DNA from: Ilyomonas limi
GTDB taxonomy: Bacteria; Bacteroidota; Bacteroidia; Chitinophagales; Chitinophagaceae
NCBI RefSeq assembly: GCF_005233845.1
Contig: NZ_SZQL01000013.1
Span: 1-64,000 of the forward strand
Reading direction: 5' to 3'
Length of the DNA stretch: 64,000 nt
Both the position numbers and the translations under genes were made by a program. Numbering within the stretch: position 1 is the first letter of the stretch; every line of letters begins with the position of its first letter. Below the pieces are notes generated by a model that had not been told where the DNA came from, did no database searches, and saw only the letters and a program-made list of their open reading frames with translations. Positions 26,163 through 35,857 of this stretch are shown piece by piece.

Positions 26163-26609
26163 TTACTCTGACTCTAATATGGGATAACCTTTATCTATCC
26201 AATCTTTCTTTATATTATCAGGCAAATTCAGCAGGTAATAATTTGTGAAGTTCATTGCTTTCAAAACATTAATAGCAGGCCGCACATTCGGGCAATGTTC
26301 AAAAGGACAACAGCCGCAATAAATAATAATTTTCCGGTCCTTTGGTAAATCTTTTAACTGCGTTTTCAATCTATTCAATCCTGCTGTTTCGCTCGCCATT
26401 CCTGCATGAATAGAGTTGGGAATAACAGCACCGGGGCCTACACTAATGATAACAGGCAGATCTTTTTTTGCATTGATTGTATCAGCCAATGCCGATGGTT
26501 CTACCAATTGATTACTCGTCCAGTTTACCGGGTTTTGGGCATAACTGTTATCCACAAAAAATAATACAGCTATTACAACAATCAGCTTTATAATTAACCG
26601 CTTTTTCAT
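26163..26609 (-). CDS. Exported rhodanese-like domain protein
   Basis: 148 residues. The signal peptide (1-24) ends SYA-QNP. The rest is a single rhodanese-like domain: VEPSALADTINAKKDLPVII at the start, then SIHAGMASE, and the active loop IIYCGCCPFEHCPN with the candidate catalytic cysteine in CGCC. Rhodaneses transfer sulfane sulfur; this exported version with four cysteines in the loop could instead bind metal or be redox active. NVLKAMNFTNYYLLNLPDN ends the fold as usual. It stands alone on the minus strand with 172 bp or more on each side. Family call is good, role unknown. Confidence 0.8.
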   Translation of the reverse strand: MKKRLIIKLIVVIAVLFFVDNSYAQNPVNWTSNQLVEPSALADTINAKKDLPVIISVGPGAVIPNSIHAGMASETAGLNRLKTQLKDLPKDRKIIIYCGCCPFEHCPNVRPAINVLKAMNFTNYYLLNLPDNIKKDWIDKGYPILESE

Positions 26610-26833
26610 TCCTCAAATGTCATTAAAAATATAGTTGCAGGCATTATTGCCATTGTAATTATTATATAAAAAGAAGTACTGCTTGTACCATTTTGGTGCA
26701 CGACAATATGTGTTGTTGCATGTGGATAATTCTCTCCATTCTTAAATGCACCTGATCAACACTTAAAAAACCTTTAGGCAATTACAGCCTCAAATAATTA
26801 ACTAAACTCGTACGCTCAATTATAGAACCCAAT

Positions 26834-27396
26834 ATAAAACCGTTCTTTTTACCTTTACTATTCTTACCTGCTGTTTTTTTTGTCAGCAGCAGGGTGCGTC
26901 GGCAAACAACAACTCGAAAAATGAATTTTAAGACAGTGTATCGGCACAAGTACTTTCCCCAAAATACTCCGCTGCCCACCAGTTGATGGCTTCTTTTACA
27001 ACTGGCAATACTGCCAATCTGAACAACTTTTGGACATACCTGCTAAGTGAATTGCATTACAAAACCAACAAACCCGGTACGCTTGTTTTAAAACCTGCAA
27101 AAAATAGTTTATTTACCTGTTTTTATAAGTACGATAAGGCAAATGAACAGTTGGCGCCAGGCATAACCGTTAACCTGAACTGTAACCGCGATGGCAGCAA
27201 CCTACAGTCAACTTTTATAACAGGCTCCGCTGATTTGCTGAACGAAATTTTTGTACATTATTTTGGCGGAGTAATGAAAGCTATTACTCCTGAAAAAGGA
27301 GGATTTATTACAACATATACGCAAACAGATGAAGTAAGGCTGTTTTCTGATAAAATTATGATTCAGCCGCTGCACCATGTGGTTAGTATGGAGTAA
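26834..27396 (+). pseudogene. Broken exported protein gene, C-terminal 137 residues open
   Basis: The open part (ATG at 26986 to the stop at 27396) reads ASFTTGNTANLNNFWTYLLS and then a compact beta-rich protein with FTCFYKYDKANEQ and IFVHYFGG, unrecognised. The same frame extends upstream (DSVSAQVLSPKYSAAHQLM) but meets an in-frame TAA at about 26926. Farther upstream, around an eight-T run at 26873-26880, two frames give a lipoprotein-like leader (PFFLPLLFLPAVFF and LSAAGC). I infer an originally longer lipoprotein gene damaged by a stop and a homopolymer shift. If the 26986 start is used, a cytoplasmic 136-residue protein could still be made. No recognised family. Confidence 0.45.
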
Positions 27397-27523
27397 GCCA
27401 ATCAGGCTAAGCTTTATCTGTAACCGGTGTTCTTTCAATTCAAGCGCAAAAGAAACGGATACAAACAGGTGCTTTTTTTGCACACAGTAGAATAGAAGTA
27501 ACTGTAAAAACTACTAATAATTA

Positions 27524-28000
27524 TTAAGCTTCACTGCTTACTTCCACTTCCAGCAATTCTTCCACAGCTATTGGCACCCTGCTTAGCAGTTTTTCTTCCA
27601 ACAAGTCGGCAAAGGTTTCAAAGTACAGAATCACATCTTCGCGCATGTTTTTCTTCAACCATCTAAAGCCACCCGGCAGAGCCTTTAGCACCTTCCTATC
27701 TTCCAGGTACTTAATATTATGAATGTCGGTAGGCGTAAGTCCAATATTTTCCAGCCGGTGAATCAAAAGGCTTACCGGCGCATTCGTGGCATCGCAATAT
27801 TCCTCTGCCAGTTCGGTCCACTCGCCGGTGCCCGTGTGTGCATATCGCAAAATCTCACCCCTCGTTAATGGCGTAACTGCCTGCAGCAGATTGCCGCAAT
27901 TGCAGGCGCCGTGATTACCCCAGGCATAATGCGCCCCGTTTCGCAGGCGCGCAGCAGTGGTACGCAGTGCCGTTATTAATGTTGTATTTGCGTATGCCAT
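27524..28000 (-). CDS. Conserved protein of unknown function
   Basis: 158 residues, no signal peptide, strongly charged and helical. The N-terminal part has a distinctive AHYAWGNHGACNCGNLLQAV segment with a CxC pair, followed by LTRGEILRYAHTGTGEW and ELAEEYCDATNAPVSLLIHR. The C-terminal half (EDRKVLKALPGGFRWLKKNM, then FADLLEEKLL) is helical. I recall similar proteins in many Bacteroidota, always called hypothetical. A -7 box (TAAATTTG on the minus strand, 28015-28022) lies 15 bp upstream of the ATG and supports the start. Monocistronic. No function can be assigned; the CNC/H cluster could bind metal. Confidence 0.8.
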   Translation of the reverse strand: MAYANTTLITALRTTAARLRNGAHYAWGNHGACNCGNLLQAVTPLTRGEILRYAHTGTGEWTELAEEYCDATNAPVSLLIHRLENIGLTPTDIHNIKYLEDRKVLKALPGGFRWLKKNMREDVILYFETFADLLEEKLLSRVPIAVEELLEVEVSSEA

Positions 28001-28385
28001 GGCATTATTTTTTGCAAATTTAAAATATTATAATATTAAAATAAATCGCCCGCCTTATCAGTCCATTTGTTACAGCAACGCCCTTCACTTCCGTGTTAAA
28101 TCAGGAACATATTTTACTACAAATTTTTATGGACGGTAGGTTTTGAGGTAAAAACGGTTCGGCTGTTTCCCAAACGGCAAATTAATCTGCGGCTTTAAAA
28201 CCACAAAACGGGACAAATAATGGAAGTTTTGTTTAAAAAAATACAACTTCAGGCTAAAAAAGTATATTCCCTCAGAGTGTGCAAGCTATACATTATTTTT
28301 TTTCAACTTTTTTGTTAAATAATGCAATGAAATACTAATTTTAGCAAGTCTTTATTTTTTATTTAAACCATTTTTAAATTTTCTT
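28001..28385. other. 385-bp divergent intergenic region
   Basis: It separates the minus-strand gene ending its start at 28000 from the plus-strand susC at 28386. It holds a -7 box for the former (28015-28022, minus) and the promoter at 28311-28343 for the latter. No other gene is visible. Confidence 0.5.
28311..28343 (+). promoter_or_regulatory. Putative promoter of the second susC/susD operon
   Basis: TTTG (28311-28314) and TAATTTTA (28336-28343) are separated by 21 bp, close to the Bacteroidota -33/-7 arrangement. The leader to the ATG at 28386 is about 35 nt and AT-rich, as usual. Confidence 0.45.
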
Positions 28386-31300
28386 ATGAGAAAAAGAATC
28401 GATTGCTTGAGCATGCGATGCTTTGCCATGCTCTTTCTCTTGTTTATTGGTACAGGAGCTTTTGCACAAAGGCAGGTTACCGGCAAGGTAATCAGCGGCA
28501 CCGACAATGCACCAGTAGGCTACGCTACCGTTGCCGTAAAAGGAACGAAAGTAGCAACTCTTACCAATGCAGATGGTACATTCAGCCTTACCATGCCTGC
28601 AGGCAGAACCACATTAGTTATTTCTTCGGTGGGCTACGAAGATCAGGAAGTAAATGCAGAATCGGGTACTGTAAGCGTTACACTGAAGACACGGACTTCT
28701 TCCCTTGACGAAATTGTAGTAACCGGTTATACAGCGCAGAAAAAGAAGGAGGTTACCGGCGCTGTGTCGATAGTAAACGTGAAAGAAATGAAGCAGGTGC
28801 CTGCAGGTACCGGTGAAGAAGCTTTACAAGGCCGTGCTTCGGGTGTAACTATTGTTACTTCCGGTCAGCCAGGTGCAGCTTCCGACATCCGCATCAGAGG
28901 CTTTAGCGGCTTTGGCAGCAACCAGCCGCTAATTATTATTGATGGTGTACATGGCGATCTGCACAACATCAATGTAAATGACATCGAATCAGTACAGGTG
29001 CTGAAAGATGCATCAGCCGCTATTTATGGTGTACAAGGTTCAAATGGCGTTATCATTATTACTACCAAAAGAGGCAGATCGGGCAAAGCAGTGGTAACAT
29101 ATGACGGATACTATGGCGTAACTACTCCAGGTCCGGGATATAATATGGCAAGCCCTACAGAAGCAGCTAACGCTATTTGGCAGCAGCAGCGCAATTCGGG
29201 CATTGCCAATCCAACCAGCAAACAGTATGGCAGCGGAGCTAATCCCGTAGTACCGGATTATCTTACTCCAACAGGTTATACTTTGTGTAACTGCCCTACC
29301 GATTCACAATTCGTTGCGCCATCCTTGTATGATATTAATTCCTATCAAATAACCAGGGCAAATAAAGCAGGCACCAACTGGTACAAAGAAATTACCCGCA
29401 ATGCCCCTATACAAAGTCATAATGTCTCAGTAAGTTCCGGAAGTGATAAAAGCTCTTACTATTTTTCTTTAGGTTATTTGAATCAGCAGGGGATTATGAA
29501 GTTTCAGTACCTTGAGCGCTACTCTGTAAGAGCCAACACACAGTTTACCATTAAGGATAAAATTCGTGTAGGTGAAAACGCCTATATTTTCTACAGCAAA
29601 AATCCAACTTTTGGCAACCAGGGCGAGGGTAGCCCCTTTACCACTGCTTACCGCGAAGATCCAATTATACCGATATATGATATCATGGGCAATTTTGCCG
29701 GTACAAAATCACAGGACTTAGGAAATGCGCGTAATCCTTATGCTGATATTTACCGCACAAAAGACAATGTAGGTAACAGGTGGGATATTACGGGCAACGT
29801 ATTTGCAGAAGTTGACTTCTTAAAGCATTTTACAGCACGTACATCCTTTGGTGGTTCGGTTAACAATAACTACGGATACAACTTTAATTATGTGGGTTAC
29901 GAAAATGCAGAAGGTAACACCGGCGCTAACTCCTTCAGCGAAAATGCCAGCTATAACACGCAATGGACCTTCACCAATACATTGACCTACAGCAACACGT
30001 TTGGTGAGCACACGGTAAGAGCATTACTTGGTACAGAGGCATTTAACTCTTATGGCAGAGGCCTCGGCGGCACAAGAAGCAACTATTTCTCCGAAAATCC
30101 TGACTATTGGACATTGAATACCGGCTCACCCAGCGGTCAGTCCAACACTGGTTATGCCTATCAAAGTTCATTGTGGTCTCAGTTTGCAAAACTGGAATAC
30201 AACTATGCCGGAAAATATCTCTTAAATGGTACGCTGCGCAGAGATGGTTCCTCTGTATTTGCAGAAGAAGTGCGCTATGGTTATTTCCCGAGTATTTCGG
30301 CAGGTTGGGTTATTTCTCAGGAAAACTTCATGAAAGGTGTAAGCTTTATTAATAACCTCAAAATTCGCTACAGCTGGGGTAAAATGGGTATAGCTAATGC
30401 CGATCCTACCAATGCCTACAATTTATACAGCAGCCGCGCCGGCAAATCGTTTTACGATCTTACCGGTAGCAGCACTGTTCCATTAGGCGGTTTCTACAGG
30501 AGCAATTTGGGCAACCCTGGCGCAAAATGGGAAGGCGATATTATTTCTAATATAGGATTTGATGCAACTATCCTTAAGAACAAGCTGGATGTAACCATAG
30601 ACTGGTACAAAAAGAAAGTGAGCGGATTGCTGTTTACTGCTACCGGAACCCAATATGATGTAGTTTTTGTTGGAGATGCTGCACTGCCAAAAATAAATGT
30701 TGGTGATATGCAGAACACCGGCATAGATGGTAGTATTACTTATCATGCTACCATACAAAAAGACTTGAAAATTGATGTTACCGGCACCTTAACTTCTTAC
30801 AATAATAAGATAGTAGATATTCCAGGTGCAGGCTATTTCAGCGGGCCAACTATACGAAACGCTATTCTCCAACGCTACGAGGAAGGACATCCGGTAGGTG
30901 CCTTCTATGGCTACCAGGTAATTGGTTTATTCCAGAGCGAGGATGATATAGCTAAATCGCCTGATCAGGATGGCGCCAAACCAGGCTTGTTTAAATACCA
31001 AGACGTAAATAATGATGGAAAAATAACAGCAGATGACAGAACCTATATTGGTAATCCAAATCCCGACTTCACGTATGGTTTGAATATTGCTATCAGCTAC
31101 AAAGCCATTGACTTCTCTGCATTCTTCTTTGGCTCAAAAGGAAACGACATTTACAATAATACCTTGTATTTTACCGATTTCCCCGATTTCTTTAAAGGTG
31201 GTATAAGAAAAGAAGTGGCTTTAAATTCATGGACACCCGAGCGTACCAATACTAATATACCTGCCATGTACACCACAGGTAGCTTTAGCTCAGACCAGAC

Positions 31301-31580
31301 AGCAAACAGTTATTTTATCAGCAAGGGTTCTTACTTCCGTGCCAAGCAAATGCAAATTGGCTACACCTTGCCTGCCAGCACGCTGTCGAGATTTGGTGTA
31401 GACCGTTTACGCATCTATGTGCAATCTGCCAACCTGTTTACAATTACCAAGTACCAGGGTCTTGACCCCGAATTGCAGAGTGTTGATCCAAATGGCAATT
31501 CTTCCAACGGCTTTGGTACAGACCAGGGTAATTATCCGCACACTCCTTCTTTCTTAGTAGGTGTAAATCTTAATTTTTAA
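28386..31580 (+). CDS. SusC/RagA-family TonB-linked outer membrane transporter
   Basis: 1064 residues. Signal peptide (1-27, ending AFA-QRQ), CarboxypepD_reg-like domain (about 29-110, VTGKVISGTDNAPVGYATVA), plug (about 115-230, with GTGEEALQGRASGVTIVTSG and ASDIRIRGFSGFGSNQPLII) and barrel ending SFLVGVNLNF. It takes up a nutrient across the outer membrane with the SusD partner 20 bp downstream. A calcium-like loop DVNNDGKITADDRTYIGNPN, typical of SusC proteins, lies near residue 880. No degradative enzymes or importer genes accompany the pair, so the ligand cannot be guessed. Confidence 0.96.
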   Translation: MRKRIDCLSMRCFAMLFLLFIGTGAFAQRQVTGKVISGTDNAPVGYATVAVKGTKVATLTNADGTFSLTMPAGRTTLVISSVGYEDQEVNAESGTVSVTLKTRTSSLDEIVVTGYTAQKKKEVTGAVSIVNVKEMKQVPAGTGEEALQGRASGVTIVTSGQPGAASDIRIRGFSGFGSNQPLIIIDGVHGDLHNINVNDIESVQVLKDASAAIYGVQGSNGVIIITTKRGRSGKAVVTYDGYYGVTTPGPGYNMASPTEAANAIWQQQRNSGIANPTSKQYGSGANPVVPDYLTPTGYTLCNCPTDSQFVAPSLYDINSYQITRANKAGTNWYKEITRNAPIQSHNVSVSSGSDKSSYYFSLGYLNQQGIMKFQYLERYSVRANTQFTIKDKIRVGENAYIFYSKNPTFGNQGEGSPFTTAYREDPIIPIYDIMGNFAGTKSQDLGNARNPYADIYRTKDNVGNRWDITGNVFAEVDFLKHFTARTSFGGSVNNNYGYNFNYVGYENAEGNTGANSFSENASYNTQWTFTNTLTYSNTFGEHTVRALLGTEAFNSYGRGLGGTRSNYFSENPDYWTLNTGSPSGQSNTGYAYQSSLWSQFAKLEYNYAGKYLLNGTLRRDGSSVFAEEVRYGYFPSISAGWVISQENFMKGVSFINNLKIRYSWGKMGIANADPTNAYNLYSSRAGKSFYDLTGSSTVPLGGFYRSNLGNPGAKWEGDIISNIGFDATILKNKLDVTIDWYKKKVSGLLFTATGTQYDVVFVGDAALPKINVGDMQNTGIDGSITYHATIQKDLKIDVTGTLTSYNNKIVDIPGAGYFSGPTIRNAILQRYEEGHPVGAFYGYQVIGLFQSEDDIAKSPDQDGAKPGLFKYQDVNNDGKITADDRTYIGNPNPDFTYGLNIAISYKAIDFSAFFFGSKGNDIYNNTLYFTDFPDFFKGGIRKEVALNSWTPERTNTNIPAMYTTGSFSSDQTANSYFISKGSYFRAKQMQIGYTLPASTLSRFGVDRLRIYVQSANLFTITKYQGLDPELQSVDPNGNSSNGFGTDQGNYPHTPSFLVGVNLNF

Positions 31581-31600
31581 TTTTTAATTGCAAGCTTTAT

Positions 31601-33388
31601 ATGAAAAAAAGAAATTTTCTAATCATTGTCTCCGTTATTCTCGTAACAGTTTTTATAATTGTTGCCTGTAGTAAAAGCTTCCTCGATAAGCCACCACTGG
31701 GTACCTTAAATCCTCAGATTATGGCGTCGGAAAAAGGTGTGCAGGGTATATTAATCGGAGCTTATTCCATGCTGGACGGGAATGGTGCGGCCGGCGATGG
31801 TAATTATGGATCCGCTGCATCCAACTGGGGATATGGCGGTGTAGCAGCAGATGATGCCTACAAAGGCTCTGACCCAAGTGACGTATCTGATTTTGCTCCA
31901 TTTGAAGACTGGACAGTAACGGCCACTAATGGTGCACTACCTCAAAAGTGGACTGCATGTTATGCCGGTATTCAACGCAGTAATGATGTGCTAAGAACAA
32001 TGGCACTTGCAACAGATATTACGCCTGAGGTACAAACCCAGATTACTGCTCAGGCACGCTTTTTACGCGCCTGGTACCACATGGAGCTAAAAAAAGTTTT
32101 TAATAATATCCCTTATGCCGATGAAAATGTTGATCCTCAGCATACAGATGTTACCAACACAGAAGATGTGTGGCCAAAGATTGAAGCGGACTTGCAATTT
32201 GCTGTAGATAATCTGCCAGAAACCTGGGGCAGTGAAGTGGGCAGAGCCAACGTATGGGCTGCTAAAGCTGTATTGGCAAAAGCATATATGTTTGAAAAGA
32301 AATACTCCGCTGCTTATCCAGTGCTCCAGGATATTATTGCTAATGGCAAAACAGCAGGCGGAGCAAAATATGCACTAATGCCGCATTACTTCTCTAACTT
32401 CAACCCTGCGCAAAAGAACAGCGCAGAATCTGTCTTTGCTGCGCAAACTTCGGTACAGGATGGCTCTTCAGTTGACTGGGGCGGTGATCCTAACGGCAAC
32501 TATGGCGATATTCTGAACTTCCCATACACCGGCGGCCCGGGCGCCTGTTGCGGTTTTTACAACCCATCGCAAGATCTTGCCAATGCCTTTAAAACAGATG
32601 CAAATACTGGCTTACCATTGCTCGACAACTGGTACGAAGGCTTAAATGTAAGTGCCGAAAGTGGTACTTCCTACAGTGGTACATTAGACCCAAGAATTGA
32701 CTGGACAATGGGCAGACCTGGTATTCCTTATCTTGACTGGGGGTTGCATCCCGGACTGGATTGGATAAGAAACCCTGCAAATGATGGTAACAAAAGCCCT
32801 CTTAAAAATGTATATGCTGCTTCTCAAAAAGATCAATATACCGATGTGGGAAGCGCTTACTGGGGACCTACAGAATTGGTTGCTAATAATGTAAACCTCA
32901 TCCGCTTTGCCGATGTAATCTTGTGGGCTGCAGAATGTGCTGCTGATGCAGGCGATCTGGCCGCTGCCACCACTTATGTAAACCAGGTCCGGAGCAGAAT
33001 GAAAGACCATCCTGAAGCATGGGTGTATAAAAACAGTGACTATGATGCCGCAAGTGCTGTTTATACTAACACAAGCACGCCTGCTGCTAATTACAAAATT
33101 GGTTTATATCCAACCTTCGCCTCAAAGGATTTTGCTGTAAAAGCCATTCATTTTGAAAGAAGACTGGAACTGGCAATGGAAGGTCATCGCTTCTTTGACC
33201 TGGTAAGATGGGGAGAAGCTGACCAGGTGCTGAACGCTTACTACGAGAGAGAAAGACCTTTAAGACCATTAAAGAAAGATGCACACTGGACTCCGGGTAA
33301 AAATGAATACTTTCCTATTCCGCAGAGTGCAATAGATAATATGAATTCAGACGGTACACAACGTTTGACTCAAAATCCCGGTTATTAA
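31601..33388 (+). CDS. SusD/RagB-family surface lipoprotein
   Basis: 595 residues. The lipobox IIVAC followed by S gives a lipidated mature protein on the cell surface. N-terminal TPR-like helices include QARFLRAWYHMELKKVFNNI and YADENVDPQ, and the C-terminal half has the conserved FERRLELAMEGHRFFDLVRW and FPIPQSAIDNM, all standard for SusD (RagB/SusD domain). Length is typical. It follows susC by 20 bp and ends in a strong terminator, so the pair forms a two-gene operon. SusD caps the transporter and binds the ligand. Confidence 0.95.
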   Translation: MKKRNFLIIVSVILVTVFIIVACSKSFLDKPPLGTLNPQIMASEKGVQGILIGAYSMLDGNGAAGDGNYGSAASNWGYGGVAADDAYKGSDPSDVSDFAPFEDWTVTATNGALPQKWTACYAGIQRSNDVLRTMALATDITPEVQTQITAQARFLRAWYHMELKKVFNNIPYADENVDPQHTDVTNTEDVWPKIEADLQFAVDNLPETWGSEVGRANVWAAKAVLAKAYMFEKKYSAAYPVLQDIIANGKTAGGAKYALMPHYFSNFNPAQKNSAESVFAAQTSVQDGSSVDWGGDPNGNYGDILNFPYTGGPGACCGFYNPSQDLANAFKTDANTGLPLLDNWYEGLNVSAESGTSYSGTLDPRIDWTMGRPGIPYLDWGLHPGLDWIRNPANDGNKSPLKNVYAASQKDQYTDVGSAYWGPTELVANNVNLIRFADVILWAAECAADAGDLAAATTYVNQVRSRMKDHPEAWVYKNSDYDAASAVYTNTSTPAANYKIGLYPTFASKDFAVKAIHFERRLELAMEGHRFFDLVRWGEADQVLNAYYERERPLRPLKKDAHWTPGKNEYFPIPQSAIDNMNSDGTQRLTQNPGY

Positions 33389-33411
33389 TATTTAGTAATT
33401 ATTAGACTTTT

Positions 33412-33442
33412 AAAAAGCAGCGCCACCTTGGCGCTGCTTTTT
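33412..33442 (+). terminator. Strong rho-independent terminator after susD
   Basis: A 13-bp perfect stem (33412-33424 with 33430-33442) around ACCTT is followed by a T run. It closes the susC-susD transcript. Bases 33443-33702 hold no recognisable gene. Confidence 0.9.
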
Positions 33443-33702
33443 TGTTGGAGCCTGAAGAACTAACAGCATTAGAGTAATTCTTTAAACTGTATATTATTTA
33501 ATCACAAATAATGCGATAAGATTATCTGAATGATATTGAACTGAAATCTGTCTTTCGCTTTACAAAGCCATATCTGTTATTTTGTTTCTTTTGCTTAAAA
33601 TAAATAAATCTTTCACAGTCAGCAGGTATTTTACATAATGATAATGCTGTAACATGCATCCGCTTTTCTATCTGTTAAAAGTAAAAGTTGCATTATTATT
33701 TT

Positions 33703-34118
33703 ATGAGCCCAAATAAGCTAATGATCTATGGTGTTTGCAGCCCGTTACTTGCCAACAAAAGCAATAAAAACTCTTATGCCAACAGCCGGAATATAAATCC
33801 TGCAGTGCTGGCGGAGACAGATACGGCACATTATAGCACCATTTATTGGCAAAATTCAGTATATAATTTCGGAACGATTGCTGCCAGCGGTTCGGTACAC
33901 ATAAAATATCGCTTTATCATTGCAGGTAATACACCGCTGTTTATTTTTAACGCACAAACTATTGGTGGTTGCACAATTACCAGCTTTCCCAAAGCGCCGA
34001 TAATGCCAGGCAAATCGGAGTTTATAAGTATAATTTTAAAAGTGGTACTCAACGGGAAAAGGTAGAAAAAACGAATATGGTGATTGCTAATAAAAAGGTT
34101 CTAAAAGCAATCCACTAA
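33703..34118 (+). pseudogene. Frameshifted DUF1573 protein gene
   Basis: From ATG 33703 the frame gives an N-terminal part and then a DUF1573 domain (YNFGTIAASGSVHIKYRF, GNTPLFIFNAQTIGGCTITS, PIMPGKSEFISI), the ASH-like immunoglobulin fold. The family's SCGCT motif is reduced to GGCT here. After EFISI the frame stops at 34065, but the other frame continues with KYNFKSGTQREKVEKTNMVI to a TAA at 34118, which has the expected sheet pattern. A single base gain or loss near 34027 explains this. No signal peptide is visible, whereas most DUF1573 proteins are exported, so the 5' end may be damaged too. Confidence 0.6.
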
Positions 34119-34168
34119 TCATCCGCGGTATGGTGCAATCACCCCCAGGGCAAAATCAATAATGTTTA

Positions 34169-35716
34169 ATGAAAAAAATTTATCGTATTTCAATACTGGT
34201 TTATATTACGGCTCTGCTTATTTCCTGCAATCAGTTTCAAAAAAACAACGCGCACCGGCAAACGCCCAATAGCAGCATTGCTGCCGGCAAAAAAGTGGCA
34301 GCTACGTATTGTGCTGCCTGCCACCAGTTGCCCGATCCTTCTTTGCTAAACGCTGCAAGCTGGGAAAAAGGGGTGCTGCCCCAAATGGGGCCACGGCTGG
34401 GCATTTTCTTTTACGGAAACGACCGGTATCCATCGTATGTAAATGATTATGATATTGGTAAAAGATTTTACCCATCCCAGCCCGTCATATCTATGGAAGA
34501 TTGGCAGCACATCATTGATTATTATACCGCCACTTCGCCCGACTCGTTATTGCCTGCAAAAAAGCCACAACCCATTCAAATAAATGATACTTTATTCCGC
34601 GCCATTCAACCGTCACTTCATTACAGTAAGCCTTCGGTAACTTATATACAAGTTCAAGCAGATAAACAGTTACTGTTGTGTGATGCTTTTTATAAAAGAA
34701 TATTGCTGTTTGATGATGCACTGCAGTTAACAGATTCAATAAAAATAAAATCGCCGGTAACGGATGTAATACAGGATACTGATAACCTCATCTTGTGCAA
34801 TGTAGGCGTGCTGAATCCTAATAATGGCAAGTATGGATCGGTAATGAACAGGAGCCAAAAAACTGCTACTGACGATACGCTTTTTAAAGGCTTGATGCGC
34901 CCGGTTCAGCTAACACGTGCAGATATAAATAAGGACGGAAAAAATGATTATATCGTTTGTGAGTTCGGCAACTTAAAAGGTGCCTTATCGTGGTACGAGG
35001 GCACAGATACGAGCTATTTGCGGCATGTGATACGTGATGTGCCCGGCGCTATAAAGGCGTATATAGATGATTATAATGGCGATGGACTGCCAGACATTTG
35101 GGCGCTGTTTGCACAAGGCAACGAAGGTGTTTTTTTGTTTACCAATAAAGGCAATGGTGCATTTGATACAAAACAGGTGCTAAATTTTCCGCCTGCCTAT
35201 GGATCTTCTTACTTTGAGCTGGACGACTTTAACAGGGATGGCTTTAAAGATATCGTTTATACCTGCGGTGACAATGCCGATTATTCCACCGTTTTAAAGC
35301 CTTATCATGGCGTATATATTTTTTTAAATGATGGAAAGAACAACTTTAAACAGCAATATTTTTATCCAATCAATGGCTGTTACAAGGCAATTGCAAGGGA
35401 TTTTGACAGAGACGGCGACCTTGATATTGCCACTATTGCTTTTTTTGCAGATTTTACGCATCAGCCCGAAGAAGGTTTTGTGTATTTAAAAAATAAAGGC
35501 GGTCTAGCAGCCAGTCAGGGAAGTTTCAATTTTCAGCCTTATAGCTTAACAGCCGCAAAATATGGGCGATGGCTCACGATGGATGCCGGCGACTGGGATG
35601 GCGACGGAAAAACAGATTTAGTATTAGGTAATTTTTCTGTTGCGCCCGCTTTGTTCAAATCTGCTATAGATTGGAGTAAACAGCCACCTTTTCTTCTGTT
35701 GAAGAATTTGCAATAG
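34169..35716 (+). CDS. Lipoprotein with cytochrome c-like heme site and FG-GAP/VCBS repeats
   Basis: 515 residues. The lipobox LLISC followed by N anchors it to the membrane. Near residue 50 stands TYCAACHQLPDPSLL, a CxxCH heme-binding motif with the PDP that often follows it in short cytochrome c domains. From about 155 on come beta-propeller-type FG-GAP repeats with calcium loops: DINKDGKND, DYNGDGLPD, DFNRDGFKD, DFDRDGDLD and DWDGDGKTD. The heme domain could pass electrons while the propeller binds a ligand or partner; both statements are family-level. Monocistronic on the plus strand, downstream of the broken DUF1573 gene. Genes with this fusion are common in Bacteroidota and Planctomycetota. 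Confidence 0.85.
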   Translation: MKKIYRISILVYITALLISCNQFQKNNAHRQTPNSSIAAGKKVAATYCAACHQLPDPSLLNAASWEKGVLPQMGPRLGIFFYGNDRYPSYVNDYDIGKRFYPSQPVISMEDWQHIIDYYTATSPDSLLPAKKPQPIQINDTLFRAIQPSLHYSKPSVTYIQVQADKQLLLCDAFYKRILLFDDALQLTDSIKIKSPVTDVIQDTDNLILCNVGVLNPNNGKYGSVMNRSQKTATDDTLFKGLMRPVQLTRADINKDGKNDYIVCEFGNLKGALSWYEGTDTSYLRHVIRDVPGAIKAYIDDYNGDGLPDIWALFAQGNEGVFLFTNKGNGAFDTKQVLNFPPAYGSSYFELDDFNRDGFKDIVYTCGDNADYSTVLKPYHGVYIFLNDGKNNFKQQYFYPINGCYKAIARDFDRDGDLDIATIAFFADFTHQPEEGFVYLKNKGGLAASQGSFNFQPYSLTAAKYGRWLTMDAGDWDGDGKTDLVLGNFSVAPALFKSAIDWSKQPPFLLLKNLQ

Positions 35717-35857
35717 CATCAACATACAACTAAGTTCTTCCGCAAAGGTTATTGCTTCACCAAAAATATAATATATGGAGCGATATTTTGTGTACTCATT
35801 ATTGCATTTAAAAAGGACACGCGTAAAGAAAAATAAAAGCATAGAAGAATGGAGTTG

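Noticed and set aside
26782-26979. 65-codon minus-strand frame
   Set aside because: It is antisense to the leader of the broken lipoprotein gene and has no signal or family match.
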